Shown piece by piece: positions 44,391 through 54,127 of a stretch of DNA of 64,000 nt. How positions within the stretch are numbered: position 1 is the first letter of the stretch; each line of letters starts with the position of its first letter. The stretch is from Enterobacter ludwigii (GTDB taxonomy: Bacteria > Pseudomonadota > Gammaproteobacteria > Enterobacterales > Enterobacteriaceae): positions 1,426,001 to 1,490,000 of the forward strand of contig NZ_CP017279.1 of assembly GCF_001750725.1 (NCBI RefSeq). The letters run 5' to 3'. The notes beneath the pieces are model-generated. The model was given only the letters and a program-made list of their open reading frames with translations, was not told the DNA's origin and did no database searches. The translations under genes were made by a program, and so were the position numbers.

Positions 44391-45164
44391 ATGAAATTAC
44401 GCGCGTTAGTTGTCGGCATGGGATTGCTGTGTACGTTTTCGTCATTCGCTGCCATCGAACTGCGGTACGGGCTGGAGGCGGAATATCCGCCGTTTGAAAG
44501 CCGAAATGCTGCTGGCGAACTGGAAGGGTTTGACGTTGAGCTGGGCAATGCCATCTGCAAAGCCGCAGCGCTGAAATGCACCTGGGTTGAAACCTCTTTT
44601 GATGCGTTAATACCGGGCCTGGTGGCGAAGAAATTTGATGCCATTAACTCGGCGATGAACATCACCGAACAGCGACGTAAAAGTATTGATTTTACCCAGC
44701 CGATTTACCGCATCCCGTCGCAGCTCGTTGGCAAGGCCGGTACCGCGGTAGAGGCAACGCCCGCGGGGCTTAAGGGCAAAACCATCGGTGTCCTGCAGGG
44801 CTCCATTCAGGAAACCTACGCGAAAGAGCACTGGGAAAAGCAGGGTGTCACCGTGGTGTCTTATAAAGATCAGAATATGGCCTGGGGCGATCTGCTGAAT
44901 GGCCGTATCGACGCCTCGCTGGTTATGTCCGCGGCCGGGCAGGCAGGTTTCCTCAGCAAGCCGCAGGGGAAAGGGTTTGGCTTTATCGGCAAACCGGTGT
45001 CGGACGACACTATCCTCGGCAGTGGGATCGGCTTTGGGTTGCGTAAAGGGGACGAGGCCACCAAAAAGCAACTTGATGCCGCAATTGATAAAGTGCGTGC
45101 CGATGGCACGATCGCTAAACTCGCTGATAAGTACTTCCCAGGTATCGATGTCAGCGTAAAATAA
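44391..45164 (+). CDS. Periplasmic amino-acid-binding protein (ArgT/HisJ-like), orphan
   Basis: The 257-residue protein has a signal peptide (1-22, ending SSFA) and the family-3 solute-binding fold: LRYGLEAEYPPFES, GFDVELGNAIC, FDAINSAMNITEQRRKSIDF. It resembles the lysine/arginine/ornithine- and histidine-binding proteins. GGAG precedes ATG 44391; an upstream ATG at 44316 lies inside the aminotransferase gene and is rejected. No permease or ATPase genes accompany it, so it must use a transporter encoded elsewhere (hisQMP in E. coli). A terminator follows. Confidence 0.9.
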   Translation: MKLRALVVGMGLLCTFSSFAAIELRYGLEAEYPPFESRNAAGELEGFDVELGNAICKAAALKCTWVETSFDALIPGLVAKKFDAINSAMNITEQRRKSIDFTQPIYRIPSQLVGKAGTAVEATPAGLKGKTIGVLQGSIQETYAKEHWEKQGVTVVSYKDQNMAWGDLLNGRIDASLVMSAAGQAGFLSKPQGKGFGFIGKPVSDDTILGSGIGFGLRKGDEATKKQLDAAIDKVRADGTIAKLADKYFPGIDVSVK

Positions 45165-45174
45165 CCGCCTCATT

Positions 45175-45209
45175 TGCCCCGACTGACGATGTCCAGCCGG
45201 GGCATTTTT
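45175..45209 (+). terminator. Rho-independent terminator after the binding-protein gene
   Basis: TGCCCCG and CGGGGCA form a 7-bp stem around 16 bases, followed by TTTTT. It isolates the module from opgD. Confidence 0.8.
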
Positions 45210-45406
45210 ATACACGTCTTTATACCTTTCTTTACACCTTTTTCGGGTCGTTCTGGTCGACAGAAAATATTTCGCACTTTGTATAGATAATCGCCGCCCA
45301 ACAATTGGATTCTTAACCATTTTTGTTTAGGCTGTGCGTTCTTTCTTGCCGTCATTTCGCCGAGTGCGAAACACATTCACACGACCATAAGGACGTTTTT
45401 CCAGGC

Positions 45407-47062
45407 ATGAATCGCAGACGTTTTCTAAAAGGCTCGCTGGCAATGGCAGCCCTGAGCGGCACAACTGGCCTTGCTTCCCTGTTTTCCAAAGCGGCTTACG
45501 CTGCTGACTCTGACATCGCTGACGGTCAGAGCCGTCGTTTTGACTTCTCCGTACTGCAATCCATGGCCCATGACCTGGCGAAAACCCCGTGGGGCGGAGC
45601 ACCGCGACCGTTACCGGACACGCTGGCGACCATGACGCCGCAGGCCTATAACGCCATCCGTTACGATGAAAAACAGTCACTGTGGAATAACATTGAAGGC
45701 CGTCAGCTGGACGTGCAGTTCTTCCATATGGGCATGGGTTTCCGTCGCCGCGTGCGCATGTTCTCGCTGGATCAGTCAACGTCACAGGCGCGCGAAATCC
45801 ACTTCCGTCCTGAGCTGTTCAGCTACGGTGAAACCGGTGTTGATACGAAGCAGCTGGAAGGGCAAAGCGATCTTGGGTTTGCCGGTTTCCGCGCCTTCAA
45901 GGCACCAGAACTGGCGCGTCGTGATATCGTCTCATTCCTGGGGGCGAGCTATTTCCGTGCGGTTGATGATACCTATCAGTATGGTCTTTCCGCGCGGGGT
46001 CTGGCGGTGGATACCTTTACAGACACGCCGGAAGAGTTTCCTGACTTCACCGCGTTCTGGTTCGAAACCGTCAAACCGGGCGACACCACCTTCACCGTCT
46101 ATACGCTGCTGGACAGCCCAAGCATCACCGGTGCGTATAAGTTCGTGATCCACTGCGAGAAGAGCCAGGTGATCATGGAGGTGGAAAACCATCTCTATGC
46201 GCGTAAAGACATTAAACAGCTCGGCATTGCGCCGATGACCAGTATGTTCAGCTGCGGTACAAACGAACGCCGCATGTGCGATACCATCCACCCGCAAATT
46301 CATGACTCCGACCGTCTCGCCATGTGGCGCGGTAACGGGGAGTGGATTTGCCGTCCGCTGAACAACCCGCAGAAGCTGCAGTTCAATGCGTTTGTGGACA
46401 AAAACCCGAAAGGGTTCGGCTTGCTTCAGCTCGATCGCGATTTCTCACATTATCAGGACGTCATGGGCTGGTATAACAAACGCCCAGGCCTCTGGGTGGA
46501 GCCGCGTAACGACTGGGGTAAAGGTGCGGTTGGCCTGATGGAGATCCCGACAACGGGTGAAACACTGGATAACGTGGTCTGCTTCTGGCAGCCAGAAAAA
46601 CCGGTGAAAGCGGGCGATGAGCTGGACTTTAAATACCGTCTTTACTGGAGCGCCATGCCGCCGGTCCGTTCCCCACTGGCGAATGTCTTCGCGACCCGTA
46701 CCGGTATGGGTGGGTTCCCGGAAGGCTGGGCGCCGGGCGAAAACTACCCGAAAGTGTGGGCCCGTCGCTTTGCTATCGACTTCGTCGGGGGCGATCTGAA
46801 AGCTGCCGCGCCAAAAGGCATTGAGCCGGTCATTACCCTCTCCAGCGGCGAAGCGAAGCAGGTTGAGATCCTCTACGTTGAGCCGTTTGACGGCTATCGC
46901 ATTCTGTTCGACTGGTATCCTACCTCGGATTCGACCGAACCGGTGGACATGCGCCTGTTCCTGCGCTGTCAGGGAGATGCGATCAGTGAGACCTGGCTGT
47001 ATCAGTATTTCCCGCCTGCGCCGGACAAACGTAACTACGTTGACGATCGCATCATGCGTTGA
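45407..47062 (+). CDS. opgD: Periplasmic glucan biosynthesis protein OpgD (MdoD)
   Basis: The 551-residue protein closely matches E. coli OpgD, which shapes the length and linkage of osmoregulated periplasmic glucans. The N-terminus [15 protein letters not shown] is a twin-arginine signal, followed by a hydrophobic stretch and AYA cleavage site, so it is exported folded by Tat. Recognisable conserved blocks include [18 protein letters not shown] and [17 protein letters not shown] chose ATG 45407, which begins the Tat signal; an ATG at 45323 would add 28 uncharacteristic residues. Confidence 0.96.
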   Translation: MNRRRFLKGSLAMAALSGTTGLASLFSKAAYAADSDIADGQSRRFDFSVLQSMAHDLAKTPWGGAPRPLPDTLATMTPQAYNAIRYDEKQSLWNNIEGRQLDVQFFHMGMGFRRRVRMFSLDQSTSQAREIHFRPELFSYGETGVDTKQLEGQSDLGFAGFRAFKAPELARRDIVSFLGASYFRAVDDTYQYGLSARGLAVDTFTDTPEEFPDFTAFWFETVKPGDTTFTVYTLLDSPSITGAYKFVIHCEKSQVIMEVENHLYARKDIKQLGIAPMTSMFSCGTNERRMCDTIHPQIHDSDRLAMWRGNGEWICRPLNNPQKLQFNAFVDKNPKGFGLLQLDRDFSHYQDVMGWYNKRPGLWVEPRNDWGKGAVGLMEIPTTGETLDNVVCFWQPEKPVKAGDELDFKYRLYWSAMPPVRSPLANVFATRTGMGGFPEGWAPGENYPKVWARRFAIDFVGGDLKAAAPKGIEPVITLSSGEAKQVEILYVEPFDGYRILFDWYPTSDSTEPVDMRLFLRCQGDAISETWLYQYFPPAPDKRNYVDDRIMR

Positions 47063-47071
47063 CCATTTATT

Positions 47072-47094
47072 CCCTCTCCCCGGCGGGGAGAGGG
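47072..47094. repeat. Perfect 10-bp palindromic stem-loop upstream of rimL
   Basis: CCCTCTCCCC and GGGGAGAGGG pair around a three-base loop between opgD and rimL. No T-run follows. The sequence type recalls short palindromic intergenic elements common in Enterobacter and Klebsiella, and it ends 15 bases before the rimL start, close to its GGAAGGG ribosome-binding site. In E. coli ydcH occupies this place. Confidence 0.6.
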
Positions 47095-47109
47095 TGACGG
47101 GAAGGGACC

Positions 47110-47658
47110 ATGACCGCCACTGAATCTGAAATTATCCCGGTGACTGACCATCTCGAGCTTCGCGCCGTCGAAGAGCGCTATACCGCCGATTTGCACAACA
47201 TGGTCATCAGAAACAAAGCCTGGCTGCAAACCGCCTTTGACTGGGCGCAGCATGTGGGCACCGAAGATGACACCCGTCGTAATGTGCTGAGTAATCAGAT
47301 GCTGCACCAGCGCGGCTACGCCAAAATGTTTCTGATTTTCAAGGATGAGGACCTGGTCGGCGTGCTGTCGTTTAATGCAATTGAACCCGCCAACAAAGCC
47401 GGATACATCGGTTACTGGCTGGACGAGGCGCATCAGGGACAGGGCATTCTGTCGCAGGCGCTGCAGGCATTTATGCGCTATTACGTCGAGCGAGGCGAGA
47501 TCCGCCGTTTTGTCATTAAGTGTCGGGTGGCAAATAAACCCAGCAACAACGTTGCCCTGCGCAACGGTTTTACGCTGGAAGGGTGCCTGCGGGAAGCAGA
47601 GTTTCTGAATGGCCGTTATGACGATGTGAATCTCTACGGCAAAATTTACCCGCTATAA
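47110..47658 (+). CDS. rimL: Ribosomal protein L7/L12-serine N-acetyltransferase RimL
   Basis: The 182-residue GNAT-family enzyme acetylates the N-terminal serine of ribosomal protein L12, turning it into L7. The acetyl-CoA site is in [17 protein letters not shown], with [13 protein letters not shown] near the C-terminus. Length fits E. coli RimL (179). The start follows GGAAGGG. Its end overlaps the convergent ydcK by six bases. Confidence 0.94.
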   Translation: MTATESEIIPVTDHLELRAVEERYTADLHNMVIRNKAWLQTAFDWAQHVGTEDDTRRNVLSNQMLHQRGYAKMFLIFKDEDLVGVLSFNAIEPANKAGYIGYWLDEAHQGQGILSQALQAFMRYYVERGEIRRFVIKCRVANKPSNNVALRNGFTLEGCLREAEFLNGRYDDVNLYGKIYPL

Positions 47659-48633
47659 CGCCCCTAACAGAGGCGTACGAGTGATGCGCTGGTCGCCGTT
47701 AATCACCTTTTCGCCGCGTAGGTGGATGTTCTCACCGGCAAAAGCCTCAATCACCGCATCGTCGGTGATTTCAACCCGATGCTCAATAAGCACATCGCCG
47801 CTGATACGCGCCCGTCCCTGGATCACGACCTTATCGTCCAGCAGGATAGGGCCGCCGCGCAGCCAGGCCTGACCGCCAATCAGGACGTGGTGTTTAATGA
47901 CACAATTTCCTTCCACCACCGCGTTTTCAGCCACCTGAGAGCTGTAGCGGACGGTAGGGATGGCATCGTCGTCAAAACCGGCAATGACGCGGGCGTTACC
48001 GTACACTTTTGCGCAGTCACATACCCAGACGTTATTGAGATCGTTGCCTTCGAGGATGGCGCTGTCGAAAACTTCCGCCCGGTGTTCAACGAAGGCATAA
48101 TTAACCATTGCCTCGCCGTAGATTTGCGCCTGATGCACAATGCGGGACTGGCTCACCGTCGCCTTGTCATAAATTTTCAGGATCTGCTCATGGTCCGGCG
48201 TAAGCCCTTTGGCAGCAATCACCACGCTGTTATGAAGCACCCGCGCCTCGCCGAAAATATGGCATTCGCCGCGTACGCAGGATTGCTGTATCGTGACGTT
48301 GTCACTTATGCGCGCGCCGTGACTGACCTCCGCGCCGTCCAGCCAGCAGTTGTCGCCAATCTGCGCGTCATGACTGACAATGCAAGGCAGGGTAAGGCGG
48401 GCGTTGCCGGACACCGTCGCACCGGCAAAGACGACGCTGTTTTCATCGTAGATCCAGCAGTCGCCTTCGTGCGCGAGGGCGCTCTCATCTTCAACCCAGC
48501 CGCCTTTCGTGCCGCTCACGATGTCGTTAAAATTCGCCGTGGCAATAATCTGTCGTAACGACGTCGTGTGCGTTGTCTCGCCGTTTTTCCATTGCCAGAG
48601 GCGGGTGTCCTCGCTGAGCCTGTACTTTTTCAT
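47653..48633 (-). CDS. ydcK: YdcK, hexapeptide-repeat transferase-like protein
   Basis: This 326-residue protein equals E. coli YdcK in length and is built of left-handed beta-helix hexapeptide repeats (for example [21 protein letters not shown]), as in acyltransferases. Its substrate is unknown. Two adjacent ATG codons (48636 and 48633) are possible; I chose the second, which gives MKKYRLSE as in homologues. No strong ribosome-binding site is visible. It is divergent from tehA. Confidence 0.92.
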   Translation of the reverse strand: MKKYRLSEDTRLWQWKNGETTHTTSLRQIIATANFNDIVSGTKGGWVEDESALAHEGDCWIYDENSVVFAGATVSGNARLTLPCIVSHDAQIGDNCWLDGAEVSHGARISDNVTIQQSCVRGECHIFGEARVLHNSVVIAAKGLTPDHEQILKIYDKATVSQSRIVHQAQIYGEAMVNYAFVEHRAEVFDSAILEGNDLNNVWVCDCAKVYGNARVIAGFDDDAIPTVRYSSQVAENAVVEGNCVIKHHVLIGGQAWLRGGPILLDDKVVIQGRARISGDVLIEHRVEITDDAVIEAFAGENIHLRGEKVINGDQRITRTPLLGAL

Positions 48634-48718
48634 CATGGAGTCTCGGGTAAGCGTCTCCACTAAACGTAGCAAACTTTCGGCGTTTCGTAGTGCTGGCATC
48701 CGTCGCGGAAACCCCTTA

Positions 48719-48741
48719 AAATGGCATTTAAAATACATTTT
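48719..48741. promoter_or_regulatory. Candidate NsrR-binding site at tehAB
   Basis: Two 11-base half sites, AAATGGCATTT and AAATACATTTT, are separated by one base. This is the 11-1-11 design of NsrR, whose consensus half is close to AAGATGCATTT; the right half matches 10 of 11 and the left 8 of 11. It ends 14 bases before the tehA start, so repression would block the promoter or start region. Confidence 0.6.
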
Positions 48742-48755
48742 AAAAATTCAAATTA

Positions 48756-49757
48756 ATGAATAAAAATAACAACGCTCAACAAGTGCTTAACCTGCCCGCG
48801 GGTTACTTCGGTATGGTGCTTGGCATCATTGGGATGGGGTTCGCCTGGCGATACGCCAGCACGCTCTGGCCCGTGACGCGCTGGCCTGGTGAGAGCCTGG
48901 TGGCCCTTGCGATTGTGATTTGGTTTTTGCTGACGGTGGCGTTTATCGCCCGGGCGATCCGTTTCCCACAAAGTGTGCTGGCCGAGATGCGCCACCCGGT
49001 GATGAGCAGTTTTGTCAGCCTTTTTCCCGCCACAACGATGCTGGTCGCCATCGGTTTTGTGCCCTGGCTGCGCCCGGTGTCACTGGTGTTATTTGGCGTC
49101 GGGGTGGTGATACAGCTGGCTTATGCTGCCTGGCAAAGCGCCGGATTATGGCGCGGTAACCATCCGCAAGAGGCCACCACGCCGGGGTTATATCTGCCCA
49201 CGGTAGCAAACAACTTTATCAGCGCCATGGCGTGCGGCACGCTGGGGTTTAACGATGCCGGGCTGGTGTTTCTCGGGGCGGGCGTTTTTTCCTGGCTCAG
49301 CCTTGAGCCGGTAATTTTGCAACGACTTCGTAGCGCCGGGGAGTTGCCTTCCGCGCTGCGAACCTCGCTGGGTATTCAGCTGGCCCCCGCGCTGGTGGCC
49401 TGCAGCGCCTGGTTTAGCGTCAATGGCGGTGAGGCGGATACATTCGCCAAAATGCTGTTCGGCTACGGCCTGTTGCAACTGCTGTTTATGTTACGGCTGA
49501 TGCCATGGTATTTATCCCAGCCGTTTAACGCCTCGTTCTGGAGCTTCTCGTTTGGCGTGTCGGCCCTGGCCACCACGGGGCTTCATCTTGGGCAGAGCAG
49601 TCCGTCGGGCTTTTTTCACGCCATTGCCGTCCCACTGTTTATCTTTACCAATGTCATCATCGGGATGCTGCTGGTACGAACGTTTATCTTGCTGATACAG
49701 GGCAAACTTCTGGTGCGCACTGATAAAGCGCTGCTTATGCAATCTGAGGAACAATAA
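48756..49757 (+). CDS. tehA: Tellurite resistance / C4-dicarboxylate transporter-family protein TehA
   Basis: The 333-residue integral membrane protein has ten predicted helices and belongs to the TehA/SLAC1 anion channel family. Segments such as [25 protein letters not shown] and [17 protein letters not shown] match E. coli TehA (330). Extra copies confer tellurite resistance with TehB; the natural substrate is unclear. No Shine-Dalgarno sequence is visible before ATG 48756, and homology fixes the start, so the leader is very short or translation weak. TAATG overlaps stop and start with tehB. Confidence 0.95.
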   Translation: MNKNNNAQQVLNLPAGYFGMVLGIIGMGFAWRYASTLWPVTRWPGESLVALAIVIWFLLTVAFIARAIRFPQSVLAEMRHPVMSSFVSLFPATTMLVAIGFVPWLRPVSLVLFGVGVVIQLAYAAWQSAGLWRGNHPQEATTPGLYLPTVANNFISAMACGTLGFNDAGLVFLGAGVFSWLSLEPVILQRLRSAGELPSALRTSLGIQLAPALVACSAWFSVNGGEADTFAKMLFGYGLLQLLFMLRLMPWYLSQPFNASFWSFSFGVSALATTGLHLGQSSPSGFFHAIAVPLFIFTNVIIGMLLVRTFILLIQGKLLVRTDKALLMQSEEQ

Positions 49758-50350
49758 TGGCTGTTGATGAAAATTACTTCACAGAGAAATATGGCTTAAC
49801 CCGTACGCACTCAGAAGTGCTGTACAGCGCGGGCATTGTGAAACCGGGTAAAACGTTGGATCTGGGCTGCGGTAACGGGCGTAACAGCCTCTATCTGGCA
49901 GCCAACGGTTACGACGTGACCGCGTGGGATAAAAATCCACTGAGTATCGATAATATTGAGCGCATCAAAGCGGAAGAAGGCATCGTAAACCTGCAGACGG
50001 CAATCAAAGATCTGAACAACCTGAGCTTTGAGGGCGAATACGATTTTATTCTCTCTACCGTGGTGCTGATGTTCCTGGAAGCGAAAACCATTCCGGGCCT
50101 GATCGGCAATATGCAGCGCTGCACCAGACCCGGCGGTTATAACCTGATTGTTGCCGCGATGGACACGGCGGATTACCCGTGCACCGTCGGCTTCCCGTTT
50201 GCGTTCAAAAGCGGTGAACTGAGCAACTACTACGAGGGCTGGGCGTTGCTCAAGTACAACGAAGAGGTGGGCGAACTGCACCGCACTGACGAGAACGGTA
50301 ACCGCATCAAACTGCGTTTTGCCACGCTGCTGGCGCGCAAGCCCGCTTAA
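49757..50350 (+). CDS. tehB: Tellurite methyltransferase TehB
   Basis: The 197-residue SAM-dependent methyltransferase volatilises tellurite. SAM motif I is [16 protein letters not shown] near residues 34-49. Length matches E. coli TehB (197). It is coupled to tehA by a one-base overlap and ends four bases inside the convergent pepT-like gene. Confidence 0.96.
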   Translation: MAVDENYFTEKYGLTRTHSEVLYSAGIVKPGKTLDLGCGNGRNSLYLAANGYDVTAWDKNPLSIDNIERIKAEEGIVNLQTAIKDLNNLSFEGEYDFILSTVVLMFLEAKTIPGLIGNMQRCTRPGGYNLIVAAMDTADYPCTVGFPFAFKSGELSNYYEGWALLKYNEEVGELHRTDENGNRIKLRFATLLARKPA

Positions 50351-51576
50351 CGGGCGGCCAGCAGGCAGAGCTGCAGGGCCGTGTTGTATGAGGCCTCGAA
50401 CGACGACAGCGGCAAAAACTCAAACTTCGAGTGGAAGTTATGCGCGCCGGTGAAGAAGTTTGGCGTGAGCAGGCCTTTTGCCGAGAGCGCTGCGCCGTCA
50501 GTACCGCCGCGCATTGGCGTCGGTTTGGGCGTGATCCCAAGGGATTCCATGGCCTCAAACATCAGGTCGATAGCGCGACGATCCTCACCAATCGCATTGC
50601 TGATATTGCTGTAGGTATCTTCAATGCGATACTCCACCTTTGCCGTAGGATGCTGCCCGGCAATCAACGCCGCGACATCGGCAATCTGCTGCTTGCGGGC
50701 GGCAAACTGTGCTTTATCGAAATCACGGATATTCGCTTTTAAGACGGCCTCGTTTTGCCCCGCCTGAATGCCGTTAAACCAGATATAGCCTTCACGCCCC
50801 TCGGTGCATTCCGGGGTTTGCTGGCGGTCAAAATGGCTGATGAAGTCTGTCGCCATCAGCAGTGGGTTAACCAGCACGCCTTTGGCGGACATGGGGTGAG
50901 CCGTTACGCCGGTAAAGCGAATTTCTGCCGCCGCGGCGTTGAAGTTCTCGTAAACAATCTCACCCAGCTCACAGCAGTCGATGGTCCAGGCAAAATCAAC
51001 GTCAAAACGGTTTAGATCCAGCGCCTTCGCGCCACACAGGCCGATCTCCTCATCCGGCACAAACGCGACCACAATGTCGCCATGCTGATGTTCTGGCGTC
51101 AGGTTTTCCAGCAGCGTCATGACCACGGTGACGGCGGCTTTATTATCTGCGCCTAATACGCTGGTCCCGTCGCTGAAAATAATCTCTTCACCCGGGTAAG
51201 CCAGAATTTCCGGATGCTCTTTTACGCGTAACCAGATTGATTTCTCTTTATTCAAACAGAGGTCTTCACCCGTAAATTTTAATATTTGTGGATGAATATC
51301 CGGTGATAAACCGACATCGACGGTATCAATATGGGTAATAAAACCGATGCGTGGCGCCCCGGCTACATTACCTTTTTTAACCGCAGTAACCGTCGCGTAT
51401 TCATCAATCACAATATCGTCTAAACCCAGCTGGGCCAGCTCCTGGGCCAGCTCACGCGCCATGTCGTGCTGGCCCGGCGTAGAGGGAAGGGTGTTCACTC
51501 TGGGATCGCTCTGGCTGGTGATGGCGAGATAGCGGAAGAAGCGGTGCGTTAATTGTCTGGAGAGTGCCGAGCCCAT
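50347..51576 (-). CDS. M20 family peptidase T-like aminotripeptidase
   Basis: The 409-residue enzyme belongs to the PepT/M20B metallopeptidases. Zinc-binding motifs are [34 protein letters not shown], and the terminal GGTDGAALS and HNFHSKFEF. It is clearly related to, but different from, the housekeeping PepT, so I read it as a paralogue that cleaves N-terminal residues from tripeptides or similar substrates. AAGGA precedes the start. A divergent peptide-binding protein gene starts 112 bases away, suggesting joint use of peptides. Confidence 0.88.
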   Translation of the reverse strand: MGSALSRQLTHRFFRYLAITSQSDPRVNTLPSTPGQHDMARELAQELAQLGLDDIVIDEYATVTAVKKGNVAGAPRIGFITHIDTVDVGLSPDIHPQILKFTGEDLCLNKEKSIWLRVKEHPEILAYPGEEIIFSDGTSVLGADNKAAVTVVMTLLENLTPEHQHGDIVVAFVPDEEIGLCGAKALDLNRFDVDFAWTIDCCELGEIVYENFNAAAAEIRFTGVTAHPMSAKGVLVNPLLMATDFISHFDRQQTPECTEGREGYIWFNGIQAGQNEAVLKANIRDFDKAQFAARKQQIADVAALIAGQHPTAKVEYRIEDTYSNISNAIGEDRRAIDLMFEAMESLGITPKPTPMRGGTDGAALSAKGLLTPNFFTGAHNFHSKFEFLPLSSFEASYNTALQLCLLAAR

Positions 51577-51687
51577 AGTGATTCCTTCTGTATTTATTTT
51601 TCAGGTGTTTGCTACATCACTTTAATGATATTTATGAAATGGCAAAAGAATTAATTAGCCGTCGAATTAAAAAGACAGGAATAAATG

Positions 51688-53283
51688 ATGAAATGCAAAC
51701 TCACAATGTTAACGCTGGCACTTGCTGCGCTCACGGTCAGTTCCACCGTCGCGGCAAAAACGCTGGTGTATTGCTCTGAAGGATCGCCGGAAAACTTTAA
51801 TCCTCAGTTATACACGTCGGGAACCAGCGTGGATGCCAGTGCCGTGCCGGTCTATAACCGGCTGGTCGATTTCAGGGCGGGTACAACGGAACTGGTCCCG
51901 AGCCTCGCGGAACGCTGGGAGGTGAGCGAGGACGGCAAGGTTTATACCTTCCATCTGCGTAAAGGGGTGAAATTCCAGAGTAATAAATCGTTCAGGCCGA
52001 CGCGCGACTTTAACGCCGACGACGTGATTTTCTCGTTTATGCGCCAGAAGGATGTAAACCATCCCTATCACAACGTCTCTAACGGCAGCTATTCCAACTT
52101 CGAGAGCCTTGAGTTCGGTAGCCTGATCACGGCCATTGATAAAGTCGATGACCACACCGTGCGCTTTACGCTCGCTCATCCGGAAGCGCCGTTTGTCGCC
52201 GATCTGGCGTGGTATTTCGCCTCGATCCTGTCGGCGGAGTATGCCGACGCGATGCTGAAAGCCGGCACGCCGGAAAAGGTGGATATGGACCCGATTGGCA
52301 CCGGGCCGTTTAAGCTGGTGCAGTACCAGAAAGATTCGCGCATCCTGTTCACTGCGTTTCCGGAGTACTGGCAGGGCAAATCGAAGCTGGATCGACTGGT
52401 GTTTAGCATCACGCCCGATGCCTCGGTGCGTTTTGCTAAAATCGAGAAGAACGAATGTCAGGTGATGCCGTTTCCAAACCCGGCGGACCTGCCGCGCATG
52501 AAGGCTAACAAAGACATTAATCTGATGAGTAAAGCCGGTCTGAATACCGGTTTTCTGGCCTTCAATACGCAAAAACCTCCGCTGGATAACGTGAAGGTCC
52601 GCCAGGCGCTGGCAATGGCCATCAATAAGCCGGCCATTATTGACGCGGTATTCCACGGCACCGGCACGGCGGCGAAAAACCTGCTGCCACCCGGCGTCTG
52701 GAGCGCCGACAGCGAACTGAAGGATTACGACTTCGATCCGGAAAAAGCGAAAGCGTTGTTAAAGGAGGCTGGTTTTGCAAACGGCATCAGCATCGATTTA
52801 TGGGCGATGCCGGTTCAGCGCCCCTACAATCCGAACGCAAAACGGATGGCGGAGATGATTCAGGCCGACTGGGCGAAGATTGGCGTCCAGACCAAAATCG
52901 TCACCTATGAATGGGGCGAGTATCTTAAGCGGGTGAAGGGCGGTGAACATCAGGCCGCGCTGATGGGCTGGACCACCGCAACCGGGGACCCGGACAACTT
53001 CTTTGGTCCGTTATTTACCTGTACTTCGGCTAACGGTGGATCTAATTCCGCCAAATGGTGCTACAAACCATTTGATAAAATTATCGCTGAAGCGAAATCG
53101 ATAACCGATCATGATAAACGCGTGGCGCTGTATAAAGAGGCCCAGCAGATGATGCATGACCAGATGCCGGCAGTAATGATTGCCCATTCGACGATTTTTG
53201 AACCGGTGCGCAAGGAAGTCACGGGCTATGAAATCGATCCGTTTGGCAAGCATTTGTTCTGGCAGGTTGATATTAATCAGTAG
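51688..53283 (+). CDS. Dipeptide-binding-protein (DppA)-like periplasmic protein, orphan
   Basis: The 531-residue family-5 solute-binding protein has a signal peptide (1-22, ending TVAAK) and motifs typical of DppA: LVYCSEGSPENFNP, YTFHLRKGVKFQS, DADDVIFSF-like NADDVIFSFMRQ, IGTGPFKL and RQALAMAINKPAI. It should bind di- or tripeptides. Two ATG codons occur at 51685 and 51688; the second is better spaced from AGGA. No dppBCDF-like permease follows, so it would share the transporter encoded elsewhere. Divergent from the pepT-like gene. Confidence 0.9.
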   Translation: MKCKLTMLTLALAALTVSSTVAAKTLVYCSEGSPENFNPQLYTSGTSVDASAVPVYNRLVDFRAGTTELVPSLAERWEVSEDGKVYTFHLRKGVKFQSNKSFRPTRDFNADDVIFSFMRQKDVNHPYHNVSNGSYSNFESLEFGSLITAIDKVDDHTVRFTLAHPEAPFVADLAWYFASILSAEYADAMLKAGTPEKVDMDPIGTGPFKLVQYQKDSRILFTAFPEYWQGKSKLDRLVFSITPDASVRFAKIEKNECQVMPFPNPADLPRMKANKDINLMSKAGLNTGFLAFNTQKPPLDNVKVRQALAMAINKPAIIDAVFHGTGTAAKNLLPPGVWSADSELKDYDFDPEKAKALLKEAGFANGISIDLWAMPVQRPYNPNAKRMAEMIQADWAKIGVQTKIVTYEWGEYLKRVKGGEHQAALMGWTTATGDPDNFFGPLFTCTSANGGSNSAKWCYKPFDKIIAEAKSITDHDKRVALYKEAQQMMHDQMPAVMIAHSTIFEPVRKEVTGYEIDPFGKHLFWQVDINQ

Positions 53284-53291
53284 TTTTTCTC

Positions 53292-53319
53292 TGCCCGGCG
53301 TTCAGTCGGGCAATCTTTT
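53292..53319 (+). terminator. Probable terminator after the peptide-binding-protein gene
   Basis: TGCCCG and CGGGCA form a 6-bp stem around nine bases, followed by ATCTTTTC. Moderate strength. Confidence 0.6.
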
Positions 53320-53418
53320 CGCAATTTGTGCTGCTTACATCATTTTTTGTCACAACAAACCCGCCAGACTTTTGCTATAACTTCAAATGCATACTTGCAG
53401 ATAACATGGAATACCATC

Positions 53419-54093
53419 ATGCGTACTCACACTTTTTTTAAAGTTGCAGTGCTTTCTGGTCTGTTGGCGTTAGCGGGCTGTTCGTCTAAAGTCGCCGCCC
53501 CCGAACAATATTCAGGCTTTTTAAAAGATTATTCTGGATTGCAGCAAACAACGTCCGCAACGGGTAAACCGACGCTGCGTTGGGTCGACCCGTCGTATAA
53601 CGAGGCAAATTACGACAGTATTTTATGGACGCCAATCACCTATTATCCAGCGCCAAAACCAACGACCCAAATTGGTCAAAAAACGCTTGATGAGCTTCTG
53701 GCTTATACCAACACCAAAATGAAAGCGGCAATCAGCCAGCGTAAACCTGTTGTTACGACACCAGGTAAACACAGCCTGATCTTCCGCGGTGCGATTACCG
53801 GTGTGAGTTCACAGAAAGAAGGTCTGCAGTTCTATGAAGTAGTGCCCGTCGCGTTAGTGGTAGCAGGTACGCAGATGGCAACGGGGCACCGCACCATGGA
53901 TACCCATCTCTTCTTCGAAGGTGAGCTGATTGATTCGGCGACGAATAAGCCGGTCATGAAGGTCGTGCGTAAAGGCGAAGGTAAAGAGCTGGCGAACGAA
54001 AACACGCCAATGGGCTTCGCAACGTTAAAACAGGTTGTGGATGACATGGCGACGGATGCCACCATGTTTGATGTTAAGAAAACCGCGAAATAA
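53419..54093 (+). CDS. ydcL: DUF3313 lipoprotein YdcL
   Basis: The 224-residue product matches E. coli YdcL (222): lipobox LALAGC, so Cys18 is lipidated, then EQYSGFLKDYSGLQQTTSA and blocks TGHRTMDTHLFFEGELID and VPVALVVAGTQMATG. Its role is unknown. I chose ATG 53419, the start of the lipoprotein signal; in-frame codons upstream to 53326 lie in the promoter region. A strong terminator follows. In E. coli ydcL comes directly after tehB; here the peptide module is inserted between. Confidence 0.95.
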   Translation: MRTHTFFKVAVLSGLLALAGCSSKVAAPEQYSGFLKDYSGLQQTTSATGKPTLRWVDPSYNEANYDSILWTPITYYPAPKPTTQIGQKTLDELLAYTNTKMKAAISQRKPVVTTPGKHSLIFRGAITGVSSQKEGLQFYEVVPVALVVAGTQMATGHRTMDTHLFFEGELIDSATNKPVMKVVRKGEGKELANENTPMGFATLKQVVDDMATDATMFDVKKTAK

Positions 54094-54100
54094 TCAAAAC

Positions 54101-54127
54101 GGCCTGCAGCAATGCAGGCCTTTTTTT
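54101..54127. terminator. Strong bidirectional terminator after ydcL
   Basis: GGCCTGCA GCAA TGCAGGCC is followed by seven T residues. The T-run overlaps the stop codon of the convergent exporter gene; A residues on the left could serve that gene. Confidence 0.92.

Noticed and set aside
47062..47110. A degraded ydcH between opgD and rimL
   Set aside because: Only 47 bases separate the genes and they consist of a palindrome and the rimL ribosome-binding site; no remnant is recognisable.
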